A stretch of DNA of 64,000 nt from Combretum micranthum. Its lineage: Eukaryota > Streptophyta > Magnoliopsida > Myrtales > Combretaceae. Of the stretch, positions 45,684 to 58,130 are shown one piece after another (position 1 is the stretch's first letter; the number at the start of each line of letters is the position of its first letter). Under the pieces are notes generated by a model that saw only the letters and a program-made list of their open reading frames with translations, had not been told where the DNA came from and searched no databases. The translations under genes were made by a program, and so were the position numbers. The DNA is taken from assembly GCA_024138025.1 (NCBI GenBank), contig JAMXBD010000424.1:124001-188000 (forward strand). Reading direction: 5' to 3'.

Positions 45684-46024
45684 ATAAGTGTCACACCCCC
45701 GCCCCTGCCCAATTCCCCTTTATGGGTACTACAGACCCGGATGCGACTGACGTGATGTTAGGGACACTAGCTCCCCAGTGGCCGCAAGGCACACACCGAA
45801 GCACAAGAAGGTATTGTTCTCCATACCCAAGTAAGACTCTAGCCGTAGCCTAAGCGAGTCAAACCCATGACGTAGCCTTTTGCTTGCCTACAATACCTTC
45901 TTGTGCTTCGGTGTATGCCTTAGGGCCACTGGGGGGCCAATGTCCCTGGCATCACGTCAGCCGCAGCTGGGTCTATAATACTTATAAAGGAGAATTGGAC
46001 AGGGATAGGGGTTGAGACAACAAG
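45684..46024. mobile_element. GC-rich palindromic element with 5-bp TSD
   Basis: The body is 45689-46019 (331 bp). The left arm 45689-45817 and the right arm 45890-46019 are inverse copies about 80% identical, around a 72-bp spacer. The ends are TGTCACACCCC and (complement) TGTCTCAACCCC, so the whole starts TG and ends CA. Flanks ATAAG (45684-45688) and ACAAG (46020-46024) differ at one base. GC content is far above the surroundings. The innermost 25 bases of each arm (ACCGAAGCACAAGAAGG) are identical. TG/CA ends with a 5-bp duplication suggest LTR-retrotransposon integrase; the palindrome suggests a foldback. RNA from it would form a long hairpin. Confidence 0.75.
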
Positions 46025-46139
46025 TGTGTTAAAACTCATGTGGTATAATAATATAAATAGTGAGTTTTTAATAGATCTATCAAGTTTGCTTCCTCACTTC
46101 TAAACCATTGTAATAGATACATTTGTTAGGGAAAAAAAA

Positions 46140-47939
46140 TTAATTGTAACGCCATAAACTAAAGGCAATATAACCCACCATGTGTCCTCACTTGAGATGG
46201 ATACGCTATAGCTATTATTTCACTAATTCACAATTATAAAATACATATAACATCAATTAATCTATCATATAAAGTACCTTTAGAAATATTATGAAATAAT
46301 GATAAAACTTCTTAAGAATCTTGTTAGCATAAACCAAAACCCAACTTAATAAAATTTTTAAAACATCTTAAGGAAATGTCTCATAAACATTTCCAGGATC
46401 ATAAAAACAGATAAAAACTCATAAAATCTTCACCTGTCTATCCTTAGTCTAATATACCTAATAATTAGCAGGAAGGTTATCTTCACTATTGTTCCCCTTG
46501 TAATCTACATATACCTCAAAGCCAGATAATTCGAACACGACTAAATCATCTCCTATTCTTAAAAAGTGAAGGAATAAGCATAAAGGCCTAGTACGCCATA
46601 CCAAAAACATATGCACATGAGCAGACATTATACAATTTCTCATACAACTTAATAACTAATGCAGCAACATAAGTTATTATCTTCAATTAGTCGATAAACA
46701 ACACATGTTAGAACTATTAGCCATTAGTCCTAAACCCGGAGTAACTCATGACTTCGTAAAAACAACTAGTATGGAAATAGGTAATATATACATATATTGA
46801 TGCTAGGAATATCCCATACATCTAGAGTATTGTAATCGTACCACTTCTAGACTATCAAAATCATCTCTATGCATAAGTTCACTTGGGACAATTTCATACA
46901 TAGATTATTAGGTATTGTCTTAATAGCAATAGTCCTCCTAATCTATAGACCCAGCTATAGACAAGAAAAATTAAATTTAAAGCCATATAATAATTAATTA
47001 GTTTACAATTTCTATTCCTACAAACACAAGCAGCAAACAAGGTAAAATCGTACCAGAAATAGTTTTAGGAACATGAATCCTAATTTCACCAACAACACTT
47101 GATCGCAAAATCAAAACTAATATCAAAAATATCCTCATAATTTAACCCTAATTCCATTATCATCTAAAACCCTAAAAAAAATAACAAATCTTAAATCCAT
47201 AGACACAGTTTTCTTTGATTTGTAAACCATTAAATCCTTAAACACTACAAATTAGGATTTCCTCCAAATATCCAATAATTTGATTCCCTTTAAAAATCCA
47301 TTAAGAAAACTTGGGAAAAAGATGATACATTTAAATCTCCAAAGAAAAAGAAAAGATAAATCTTACCTATTCTTTGATTCTTGTCCCTTCTTGATTGCAG
47401 CATACTAATCTCCAACAAACTTAGGATTTTTCTTCAAAACTCCCTTCAAAATCAAAAGAGAATCTTGAGCATAGGTCACTCCTTAGATTGTTAAAGACTT
47501 GATAATAACTAACTCACCTTGATCTTGCTTCTTCATCTTCCTTAATGTAAAGATCACTATTAGAGATGATTTTGAAAGAATTCTATGTTTAGGAATGGTT
47601 TTGGTGTAGGAGGAAGCCTAGGTTATATATGAGACAATGAATAATTCTTTATCTTTAATAACATATTTTCATATATAACAACGCTTCTTCATCTTTAATA
47701 ATGTCTCTTCATCTTTAATAACGTTTTTTTATCTTTAACATCTTTTCATATTTAATATCATATTCTTTATCTTTAATAACGTCTTTTATCTTTAATAATG
47801 TTTCTTCATCTTTAATCATGCTTCCAAACAACAAAGCATTTAATTATACATTTGGATAGACTATAAACCCATCTTATTTTATATCATATGAAACTTTTAC
47901 CTTTCGATAGAAATAATTTTTTCTTCATTTTACATTAAT
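46140..47939 (+). mobile_element. Solo LTR, family 1 copy B, TSD TTAAT
   Basis: The body is 46145-47934 (1790 bp). It starts TGTAACGCC, ends TTTTACA and is flanked by TTAAT on both sides (46140-46144 and 47935-47939). TGTAA/TTACA are exact inverse ends. It is homologous to copy A (19681-21509), for example in TATTAGCA-GGAAG, CACTAT-GT-CTCC, CCAGATAA-TC and the last 55 bp. In place of copy A's GC-rich CCGGCGG block it carries a minisatellite (47649-47825). No internal genes. Confidence 0.9.
47649..47825 (+). repeat. Minisatellite of TCTTTAATAACGT units
   Basis: About nine degenerate units of roughly 18-21 bp with consensus CTTCATCTTTAATAACGTTT, inside solo LTR copy B near its end. Confidence 0.85.
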
Positions 47940-48675
47940 ACTGTAAAAAAAAATTTATTAGAATTATAGATCAGCAAGAGCGTATAAACAACTGCTCCAG
48001 TTGACACATAACACTTGGCAACAGCAAATTTTGCTTTTGGTGATAAGTACCTACTCTAGCTACTCTGGTAATTTATCATTTTTGTACCTACTCTAGTATT
48101 GACTTAACCACTGAAAAAAAAAAAATTCCTAGCATCTTGAACTATCACTACCTAGCTGGTAGTTACTAATAAATTAAAAGCTCTAGGTGGTAGCCATAGC
48201 AATCAGCATTCATGGCCATGAACCAGTTGCTATTTTTTATAGGACTTGGTCCTCCTCTTATCGTGCAAATCAAGCAAATGAGTTCAGCATTAGCATATCG
48301 AGGAAGTCTAAAAATAAATAAAAGAAAAGCTCATCCCATGCCGATCGAACTAATTTCATCATTAATATCCTCATGAATCAATCTCAAAATTGACTTCAAT
48401 GCCATACTGTCTTTCAGTTTTAGGCCACATTTAGCTTGTAGGAATAATGTAAATTTGAATGGTTCTAAATAAACTAGGATAGACTATAATAGATTCAAAA
48501 TCAGAAAACTTTCCAATTTTATGTTTGGTCCCAGCCATGGATTTTACAGTTCCATTGCAATGATACCTGTAGTTTGGACATATTCAAAATTGAATAAAAG
48601 GAGTACATAGTTGTGTTTGTTTAAAATACTCCTAGCCTAGTAATTTATACAAAGAAATATGATGTATATTACTTA
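47940..48675. other. Intergenic DNA
   Basis: Contains a local repeat TACCTACTCTAG (48049 and 48086). No gene or element recognised. Confidence 0.45.
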
Positions 48676-48678
48676 TTA

Positions 48679-48888
48679 GGGTCTGATTGGATTGTCGGAT
48701 TTTTATTTATGTTGTATTTGTTTTTTATCCGTATCGTAACTTATCTATAACATATCTATATTATATTTGTTTGGTTAGTTTATGATTAAAATTGCAAGCT
48801 TTTATTGGTATTTATTTATTGACAAACATCTGTTTGAAATCGATAAAAATATGATAACAAAATGATATACAATGAAACAAACAAATCC
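48679..48888. mobile_element. Tourist-like MITE, copy 2
   Basis: Starts GGGTCTGATTGGATT after TTA and ends AACAAACAAATCC before TAA. The interior shares GACAAACATCTGTTTGAAAT with copy 1 and copy 3. About 210 bp, noncoding. Confidence 0.7.
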
Positions 48889-49650
48889 TAAACAATACGA
48901 GTTACACTTTATAATGTTAGTACATATTCGTGTACCGTAATACTATATAATATGTTATTACATATAATGTATGTATTCACGCAACGTGCAATATTATATT
49001 GGGTTAAATCGTACACATTATCCTATCCAATAAAACACTATGAGACTATATATACTTTGTATCATAAATGTAATAAATTAAAATATATGCCATAGAATAA
49101 TCTAATTTGAATGATATGATATTGATAATACATAACATATTGTAATTTGTTGCAATATATTCATACTGGTGCATTCGTTCTTCGCTCCTGGATATTGATA
49201 AAGTAATTTCCGTATTTTAGGGTTATAAGAAATAAAATGGGATATTTTTAGCATTTTCGATATATTTGGGATAATGACGGACAAAAAAAAAAAAAAAAAA
49301 AGAAGATTAGATGATATATGACTCATAAATGTTAAATTCAAACCAGTTTTTTTTAATTAAATCGTTTAAATGTTAATTGATAATAATGCAATATAAATAA
49401 AAATAAATAAATAAAATTCTTCATATTCAATAAACAAGTTTCAACAGCAATTTTTTTCTCGAAAGTGAGAACACTAAACTGAACTTTCTAACTATAGTTA
49501 GCCTATTTATAGGCTTGGAGAAAATAAAATCTAATTCTCTTAACTTAATTGGAATCTAGTAAAAATAAATGGCAAAAGGTAGCTAATGGACTTCTGATAA
49601 AATAAAACAAACATAAAATAGAAAGGAAAACAACTAAGTTAGAGCAAATA
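48889..49650. other. AT-rich intergenic DNA
   Basis: A 19-bp A run lies near 49283-49301. No gene or element end recognised. Confidence 0.5.
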
Positions 49651-49872
49651 TCTTTGTTTGGATTATCAGATCTTTATCAATATCATATCTGTATCTATGC
49701 CGTATTTGTAACTTATCTATATCATATATGTATAATATTTATACCATATCTATTTGGTTTGTTTATGCGTAAAGCTGTTAGTTTTTTATTAGTTTTTATT
49801 TCTTCACAAATATTTGTTTGAAAATAATAAAAAATAATTAAAAAAAAAGAATATGATGAAAGAAATAAACCC
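49651..49872. mobile_element. Tourist-like MITE, copy 3
   Basis: Starts TCTTTGTTTGGATTATC and ends AAATAAACCC before TAA. It shares CACAAATATTTGTTTGAAAA with the other copies. It ends only 6 bp before the LTR start at 49879. Confidence 0.7.
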
Positions 49873-49873
49873 T

Positions 49874-52800
49874 AAGCATGTCACGCCCCTGAAGGTACCC
49901 TAGTAGTAATATACAAACCACACTTGTATACTATTACTTGTTAACCTTCAGAGAATGGCATATTTTCAAACAATAGAATCTTTTAGTTGCATCGATAAAA
50001 AATGATAAACACATATAAGACATAAATTAGTAAATATCTGTCATCATAAGCAATAAATATCATAATAGTATTACAGACCATAATTCTATTCTAAAAATCT
50101 CCAAACACATAACTGATAATTCACGTACTAACTATCTTATGACTAGAAATAAAAATAAATAACATTACCCAAATATCTATATTCTTCTAGCTTCTAAATT
50201 CTTACCGGAGCCATGCTCCTAGAAGTGGCTAGCCAAGGTCGAGAATTAAGAATTAAGAGTGTGAGCAAAACCACAAGCTCAGTGAATAACCAGACATATT
50301 ACACATCAAGCAAGTTTATTGATAAATTATATATAATGCAACAATTAAGTATGCACAAATACAAGCTTGGATGATCTAGAATCCAAACATAAAAAGATTT
50401 ATGCCCTCTTTTTAGGGTTGAAAAACAATTAATTTTATGACCACATACCTAGAGAGACTAAGTTTAGAAAAATCAACGATTTCTCGTCTTGGAATTATCT
50501 CTTTAGTTTATTGGTATTTTAACTGATCATTTCCTGTAACAAATTAGAAATCCCTAAGTGTTAATCATTTCAAAGTGATACTACGGGCGACGTTCTTTGT
50601 TGCCACTTAGTTCCTAGAACCGATGGAACAAAGAAAACCTTAAATAACTTACACTTTAGAAAAACCAAGCATTAACAAAGCACCGAAATATTAATACGTA
50701 GCAGGCTACCACCCTTTTTGAATATGCAATAATACATACGTGCAATGCATGACCAGGTTATTTAACAAGCCCATAATTTTTACTCATGTATATGGTGATC
50801 ATACATTACACATTAATCAACATGCTATTCTAACTCATCAAACAATTGTATCATCACTTTCATTAACTCGTATTGGTATCACAAACAACAAATTCAAGTC
50901 ACAAATCATTCTCATCATGCTCTTCACAATAATGTATTATTATCTTTGCATTACATATGCCACTAATTACAAGCACAAACAGTATAAAGATCTGAGTTAC
51001 TCACCTGTTCATTTTAGCTAATCGTAATAATCCATGGAAGTCCCAAGGGTATCAAGGTCACCTATTGAGATGAATAAAAATATTCATCAATAAGGCATAA
51101 ATTATATAACTAAACTCTATAAGTGTCTAAGCGTCTATACTGATATTTCTATTACTATATTGGTCTTTTAATTGTCTTATGGTAATAATTATTATTTCAT
51201 ATTTTATTTTCATTTTGCTTTTCTTGATCTTATTTGATATTTATATTTTTTATTGGGTAGTTATAGTTTGTATTTAATAGATCAATATTTTATCATTACT
51301 ATTATTATTACTTTTATATCGTCCTTAGTTGATCTATTATGTAACTAATATTTATTTCTATCATTTAGTTTCATCGTATTTCTCTTATTTTTGTTCATGT
51401 CATTATCTGTTATTTATGGGTATTACATTATCTTTAATTCTAGCTTATCTACTTTTCCATTTTGTATATATTTATATATATATATATAATACAATTATCG
51501 TAGTTTTAATCTTTTATTATACACAAGTATGTTATGTGCAATGGCTTCTAAAGTTTATTTCTTAATCAAGTATTATACATATTAATATTATATTTATTTA
51601 TTTATTATATTAATTTTCTATTTCATCTTCTTCTTCTTTTTCTTCTTCTTTATATATATATATATATATATATATATGTTTATTCTGGATGAAATAGATT
51701 TTGTTCTAGAGATAAATTATACGTATGTCGGCATTCAATGTTGTTGGTGTTGAAACCCAAATGCCAGTGTTCATATGTTTTATATGCATCTTTGTATCGG
51801 TGTACATTGGCTCAAGGCCGCCAGCTTTGCAACATACAACAACAACGCCACCTGCATAGAGTTTTTAATTGCTGATGTCATTCATATTACGTGAAAAAAT
51901 ATCATGTAGTTTTTATTTCTAGTATAAGCCGTCTCAACACCGCCGGCCTACCTGTATACACCACTGACGTTGAGTGCTTACACTGCTAGCGTAGAGATAG
52001 TGTTGTTATTGTTCATCATCTTCTCCGATTTTTCTTCATTCGAAACTTAGATTTCTTATAACATATATATGTATTATACTTGTATTAAGACTTCTTCTAA
52101 GTATTTTTACATGGTATACAAGTATTTTTCCATGACATAGCAATACAAATAACAACTTATAATCATCATACTTCATGATTCCTTAGCTATTATATATACT
52201 ACAATATATGGGTTAAGGTTAAGTTTTACCTCGTGTGAGCTGTTGTGAAGGTGTTAAATTCTTCCTCAAAGCTTGAAATGATCCTAAGGTTAACAAATAA
52301 CATTGTTTAAGGCAATGTTTAAAATTTTAACAAACTAAAATGAATTTCTATTTACCTTTATTGTTCTCTTCCTAAGCTTGTAGCTTGCTTGTGGAGCTAT
52401 ATTTGAATGTAATTTGGGTGAAATGGGGATGAATTTGGCTATTGTTTTGAGTGATTTAGAAGCTTGTGTTGTTGTTTATTATTGAGTGCTTAAATGGTTT
52501 TGTTTGAATTAATAAATGCATATATAGAGGAATAGAGGGCTACAATTTCCGATCGAGAAGAAGAACAGGAGCTCCACCGAAATTACATGAATTTGCTTGA
52601 TCTTTCCCTTCATTTAATGAGTTGTCTAGGTTTAAATTAGATTGGTTTTGTGTGTTAAAAAGTTGACTATTGTCTATTGTTTGGGGCAATTTGCAAGACG
52701 AAATCGGTTGTGGAAAATCAAGGTCATCATAGCCACTCATCCAAAACTAATTTGCACCAAATTAAGGGGAAATTTATATAATAATATTTATTTGTTCAAT

Positions 52801-53440
52801 TATCTTAATTTTAGGATAGTCTATTAAGCTAAACGAGTACAAATATGACAGTTATTTAGAGTTTTGTCTCCAAAAATTTATTTAGAGTTTCTACAAATTT
52901 TCTAAATTTTTATCAACTTCAACTTTGGGTTTAAAGTTTACTCAATTAATTATTTTTAGGATTTTATCTCACCTGATTAGGGTTTTCTAAGCTTAATAGG
53001 CCAATTTTCATTTTAGCCTCTAATAGCTTTAGAATTCTTTGACTAGAATAATAGTATGATTCAAATATTTATGTGGAATCTAATTGTGAGTTATGGATCT
53101 GTTTTCATTCCTATTGTGTATTTATAACCTTAACAGCTCATCCTTAAATTATCGTTTTTAACTATAAGCTTTTATTGATTATCTACTTTATAATATACTT
53201 GAAATCTTGTTTAAATTATTTTCATACTATAAATTTTCGATACTGACTATGAAATCTTAACTTTGATATCTGTTACTATCTATAGAACTTTATTTTAAGG
53301 TTTGAAGATATATATACGTTCACAACTACTTGTGGTTTTATTCTAAGATCTTTGTTGAGTCCTATGTTAATTTTATATTTTCTATATTTGTATTTCTATT
53401 TATTTCTATTTGTACGAAAAATCTCAAGATTTACAAAGCA
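49874..53440 (+). mobile_element. Probable solo LTR, TSD AAGCA
   Basis: The start TGTCACGCCCC (49879) is a strong Ty3-type LTR start. A candidate end TTTACA (53435) is followed by AAGCA (53436-53440), equal to the 5 bp before the start (49874-49878). This gives 3557 bp. Because the end was found mainly by the short duplication it may be a chance match. The interior has a GC-rich block with ACACCGCCGGCC-type words (51740-52010), as in solo LTR copy A, and AT/TTC microsatellites. No coding sequence. Confidence 0.45.
51625..51677. repeat. TTC and TA microsatellites
   Basis: An imperfect TTC run (51625-51650) is followed by 27 bp of alternating TA; another TA run lies at 51471-51489. Confidence 0.9.
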
Positions 53441-54220
53441 CCTTTGATCAGCCTCTTATATTACCCTTCAATGGTACATCTTACTATGATTGATCTCCTA
53501 AACCTTCATATGCTCAAATTTGCCTGACTTGACCTAAATGAATTATCTTGTCTTTCTCCCTCGCTTCATCATATCACTTCTATCAATGCTATGGGGCTAG
53601 AAATGAATCATCCTCAAGTATGACTTCTTTGGGACGGAGATTTCCCTTCTTAATTCCTTTTTTTTTAAATTAATTTTCAACTATATTTATCTTATTAATA
53701 CTTCTTAAATATTTAAATAATATTTTATTTTACTAAAGGAACCATTTTAGGGACAAGGAAGAACTGATAGGGCTCTTATTGGTTGACAGACGTTAAATCA
53801 GTAGGTTAATCGGTTTAAAATTACATCTAAAATATTTTTATTTTTTAATTATTTATCATTTATTTTTATTATATTCCATAACTAATATTATTGCCTAAAA
53901 AAATATTGTTGTAGTCACAGATACATTTCACAGTACCAATAATCTCTTAAAAGAGATCAAACTAATTCTTCTAAGAGTTTGATTCAAGAACTTTCATTCC
54001 TTTTATTTATTTATTTATTTTTTTTGTATCATGAATGATTATTCAAGATTAATTCTAATCAAACATGTTCCATTCAAACTTGATGAAAAGCCCTATTTTT
54101 TTTAATGATTTTTAGCTATCCTCAAATATCAAACTTGGTGTTTTGTCAGGGGAAAATACCAACGTTCGTAACAAATGCTTTGAATGTTCATTATGAATAT
54201 TTTACTTGTTCATAAACACC
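53441..54220. other. AT-rich intergenic DNA
   Basis: No gene or mobile-element end was recognised. Confidence 0.5.
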
Positions 54221-54412
54221 CAATTATTTTCCAAAAAACTTTAATCTTAAAGACACTTATATGGTGTTTAATTCGTATAAATTTATGAAATTGAACTGAT
54301 CAAACATCCTAATATGTTCAATTATTTTCCCAGGAACTTTAAGCTTAAAATAACACTTATGTGGTTTTTGGTTTTCATAGGTTTTGATATTTGACAACAA
54401 ACCTTAAGAATA
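54221..54412 (+). repeat. 98-bp tandem duplication
   Basis: Units begin CAATTATTTTCC at 54221 and 54319 and share AACTTTAA-CTTAAA and ACACTTAT-TGGT. The flanks give no clue to its origin. Confidence 0.75.
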
Positions 54413-55404
54413 CTGTACAAATTTGTAGAGAAATAGTCACATGTAAAGGAAGGGACAAATCCTCCTTTTTACTATGTAGCTCAAACCTTTTATAACATTT
54501 TTGAAATGTACTTTACATACATCAAACAATAGAAAATACAAAAAGCCTAATCTATAATGGTACATACGATATAAGGTCCAAATGAATTGTATTGTCCACT
54601 TTATCTTGTCTTGACCAATTATTGTAACCAAATATTATCTTAGGTTTAAATATGATTAAGTTTGAATGACATACTTCTAATTTAAAAACATGATAAACAT
54701 TAGCTTGAGCATTAAACATTTACCAACAAAATTCCCAAAACTGTTATAATCATTAAGATTTAGCATCCAAGAACACAATTAAATTTCTGGAATAATTTTA
54801 AAGTTAAAATACTGAATTCTAATCTTTCACCCCATAAACATGATCGAACATAACGTGCATTCATAACACTTTAATCCTTCAAGAACATCCTAGCAAGCTC
54901 CATGTAAATTATTAAACGCATAAGTATATTTAATGCATATATATATATATATATATATAAGGGTAATAGTAATTTTAGTATCCAAACTTTATTATTTTTA
55001 TAATTGACTAAAAGTTTACAAATTTCCATTTAGTAAGTAAATTTTAACTATTTTCACAATTTACTACATGAGTTTTGCTAGATTTTACAATTAGCTATTT
55101 GAAATTTGCCCTTTTTGCAATCAATTATCTCATCTGAGCATTATAAATAATTTCAAAATGTTTTTAAATAGTACATTGATACTTCAATATGAAGTAGTAA
55201 TTGTATGAATATGTAAAATTTAAATACAAATATGACATTTACCGTATATATGATGTTGAGTGTTGCCCAATATTATAGGTGTAAGAGTCACCTATATGTA
55301 CCAAATTATTTTGTTACACAACTCTACTCTAGTCATCTTTGCACATCAATCATTGTCAGCTTGTTCACTTGAGATGAATAACTATTCATTTCCTTATCAT
55401 TCTA
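54413..55404. other. AT-rich intergenic DNA
   Basis: A TA microsatellite lies at 54937-54959. The stretch 54960-55140 has repeated AAATTT/ATTTACTA words, possibly a decayed Mutator-like MITE, unproven. Confidence 0.45.
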
Positions 55405-56045
55405 TGAAAACTGCTATTACAATATTTAGTTGAAAGGAATGATAATATATTATAAATTGCTATTATGTAAAATGATGACTATTGATTCATATATCTACAT
55501 AGGGTTGTAAGTGAGTCGAGACAGCTTGTTAGTTACTTGAGTTCGACTTGATGAAAACTTGAATTCGAGTCTCTTACAATCTAGTCGAGCTTGAGTTCGA
55601 GCTACTAGAGTAGTTATCAAGCTCGAGTTTGAGCTTTAAAATATTCGGTTCAGTGAGCTCATGAGTTTAATTGAGCTTAAATAAGTATTAAATCGATGCG
55701 GGTCGAGTTCGAATTTATTGAGTAATAAATACTCTTTATAGTTAGATCAATATTTAAAAGAGTAATCGAGTTTAATTGAGTCAAGTTCGAGCTTATCAAA
55801 TATTAAATCGAGTCTAGTTCGAGCTTCAAAATCAAAGCGCGATCGACTTGAAATTCGAGTTTCAAGTTTTTTTATTCAAGTTGAACTTGAGTTTGAAACT
55901 GTATCAACTCGACTTGACCATTTACAGCCCTATCCCCACACCTATAAGTTATCATTCACGGCTCGTTCACTTCATCAAATGGAACAAGGAATAAGGAAGG
56001 AATTGAATTATAATTCAATAGAAATGTAATAGAGTTATAATGACT
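55405..56045. mobile_element. MITE-like repeat, family 2 copy 2, split by hAT MITE
   Basis: The left part AAAACTGCTATTACAATATTT matches the start of 24293 (AAAACTGCTATTACGG). The right part (55985-56040, GGAATTGAATTATAATTC then AATGTAATAG) is the inverse of the end of the 24.3-kb copy. A hAT MITE occupies 55500-55932 between them. Confidence 0.5.
55492..55940. mobile_element. hAT MITE with TCGAG subterminal repeats
   Basis: The body is 55500-55932 (433 bp). It starts TAGGGTTGTAAGTG and ends CATTTACAGCCCTA, inverted ends of the hAT class. Flanks TATCTACA and TCCCCACA agree at 5 of 8 sites. The interior is filled with GAGTTCGAG / TCGAGCTTGAG words. Noncoding. Confidence 0.75.
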
Positions 56046-58130
56046 AATAAGTGTGTATTTTATACATATTTATCCTATATTTATTTCACACTTTCATGGA
56101 TATTTTGGTGACTTAAAGTGAAATTATGCTAAAAATGGATAAATTACATGATCTTGGATCAATTGTGTTTAATATGCAAAAAATTGTCAAAAGGATCAAA
56201 ATAATGCTAAATTTGCATAATTGTAATCTTGAGAGGATTTCAATGGCCTAACCTTGCATTTCAATTTTGATTTGAATGATACGATGTTTAATTTATACAG
56301 TAAAGAATGAGTTTGTTTTCTATGTTTTGGTTGGCAAATTTTCTTTGAACTAATATTAGTATTTGAACTTCAATTGCAGTCGATGCCAAGCAAAGCTGTA
56401 TGTGCCGACCATTGAGCAAATGCAGTGGCCAGACACCCTACTGACCTGCTCTGATATTAAGCAGAAGGCTCGAGCACCCCAAGAAAAACTCCGCTAACCA
56501 ACACGTCAGTTCAATATAGAGAGGGAGCCACTGATCCGACTGGAATGTTATTGAGATTAACAACCTCCGCCGAGCTTCATGATACACACACACCGACAAG
56601 CATAGAAGGAAATTCGAGCTGTTACTGATCTAACCTGCATCAACCTAATCTATCAAATGACCTAGCTGTTGTTATATGCTCCAATTCTGCACCAAGTGCT
56701 TGTCCTAGCAGCTTAGAGTGCCAGCACTACACCCCGAGCTGTAGAAACTAGTTTTTGAGCTCTTCACCATTGAGTTGCAGCAGTGCTCACACCGAACTCC
56801 ACCTAGTTATCGACCTGATCTCGTTTCACCAATTACAGCGAATAGAGCACCAACCATCCGAGCTCCTAGGTGTCGTATGATCAAACACTGTCCTGCTTCA
56901 CGCACATCCAAGCACCCAACTAGCAACTTTCCACTTTGCATCAACCAAGCTATAAGCATCGAATAGCCCTTCTGAAAGACCGAGCTGCTACTATCCTTGG
57001 AAGCAGCGAGCAACTTCGTAGTTCCACATGACTAGATCCCATGAGATAGCCCCATTCGAGTATCCTCTGCTCCCACACCGACCTGCTGTTGTATTGAATT
57101 CAATCCGAGATTTAATGCCACGTCAATTGTCTTACCAAGCTTCAGATAAGCCGCTACACCAACAACATAGGTTACCCAACTGATCTGCTGCATTTTCGCA
57201 ATGACCCAAACTGGTGAACAAAAACTGAGCAGCAGCTAAACTTAGAAGTCATACCCGACCCGTAATTATTTGCAGCAGACCTAAGTTGCTACTTGGACTA
57301 CAACGAGCAACATGCCAACCAGCTGAAGTCATCGAACTGAGCAATCCATGCCGAGTTCCAAATGCATGAAGGCACATCAATCGACTAACGTCAGCTCTAG
57401 CAACCTCTTTTATTAATTTCTCTGTTTCTATGCTCTTTTTACTTGTAAATATGTTTTAAGACTTTTATTCTTCTTTTGTACTTTTCCATAGAATTCTAGG
57501 GATCCACTCTACATACCTCTTACGTCACTTTCACCTAATTCCATCAACCGTTACATCATCATATCTCCACATACCCACTCACTTTTTATATACCCTATAT
57601 GTACCCTTTTCATCTTCATTTTCTTTTGTCCTTCATCTTAGAGAGACTAAGTCTTGGTCACAACCCTTAGCCTGACCTTCTTGGGACACTCCACATGTCT
57701 ATTCACATTCACCGACCTCAACCTCACTTCCTGGCACTATTCATTATGCACATTCACAATAGAGTGGATTGTTACTGTTGTAGTCCAATATTAACGTTTT
57801 GCAACGTGGGTTGGACTCGGAAACACGTAGATCCTATTCAGATTAAAACTATCCGAATATATATTGTTCTAACCCGTTCTCTCTCTTGCCCTAATGGTTC
57901 TGCCTCTCAGATACGTACACTCTCTCTCACTCTTTCCTCTCTCTGTGTATACTTCTCTCGTAATATTGAAACCCTAACTCTCTGTATCTGATAGAAGCTG
58001 TTAGATCTAACTATTGTGTTCATTTGTTACAGGAACTTGTTGGTTTATGATATGGAGACTCTTCGAGCCAGTCTCTTAGCTCCTTAACAACTCAAGTTCT
58101 CAAAAGCAGGGGTAAAAATCCTTTTCTGCT
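56046..58130 (+). other. GC-normal tract, possible LTR or promoter with leader
   Basis: From 56375 to 57420 GC is near 48% with many CGAGCTGCTG/CCGACCTGCTG words and no long frame. At about 57586 a TATA-like TTTTTATATACCC is followed by pyrimidine-rich leader-like DNA (57900-57960). Near 58033 a splice-acceptor-like TTTGTTACAG and near 58113 a donor-like GGGGTAAAAA bound a short exon-like piece. No coding homology was recognised. The start (TATACATATTTATCC near 56073) resembles LTRs of large plant Ty3 elements. Either reading is unproven. Confidence 0.35.

Noticed and set aside
47649..47825. CRISPR array
   Set aside because: Units are contiguous degenerate minisatellite repeats without spacers, inside a plant solo LTR.
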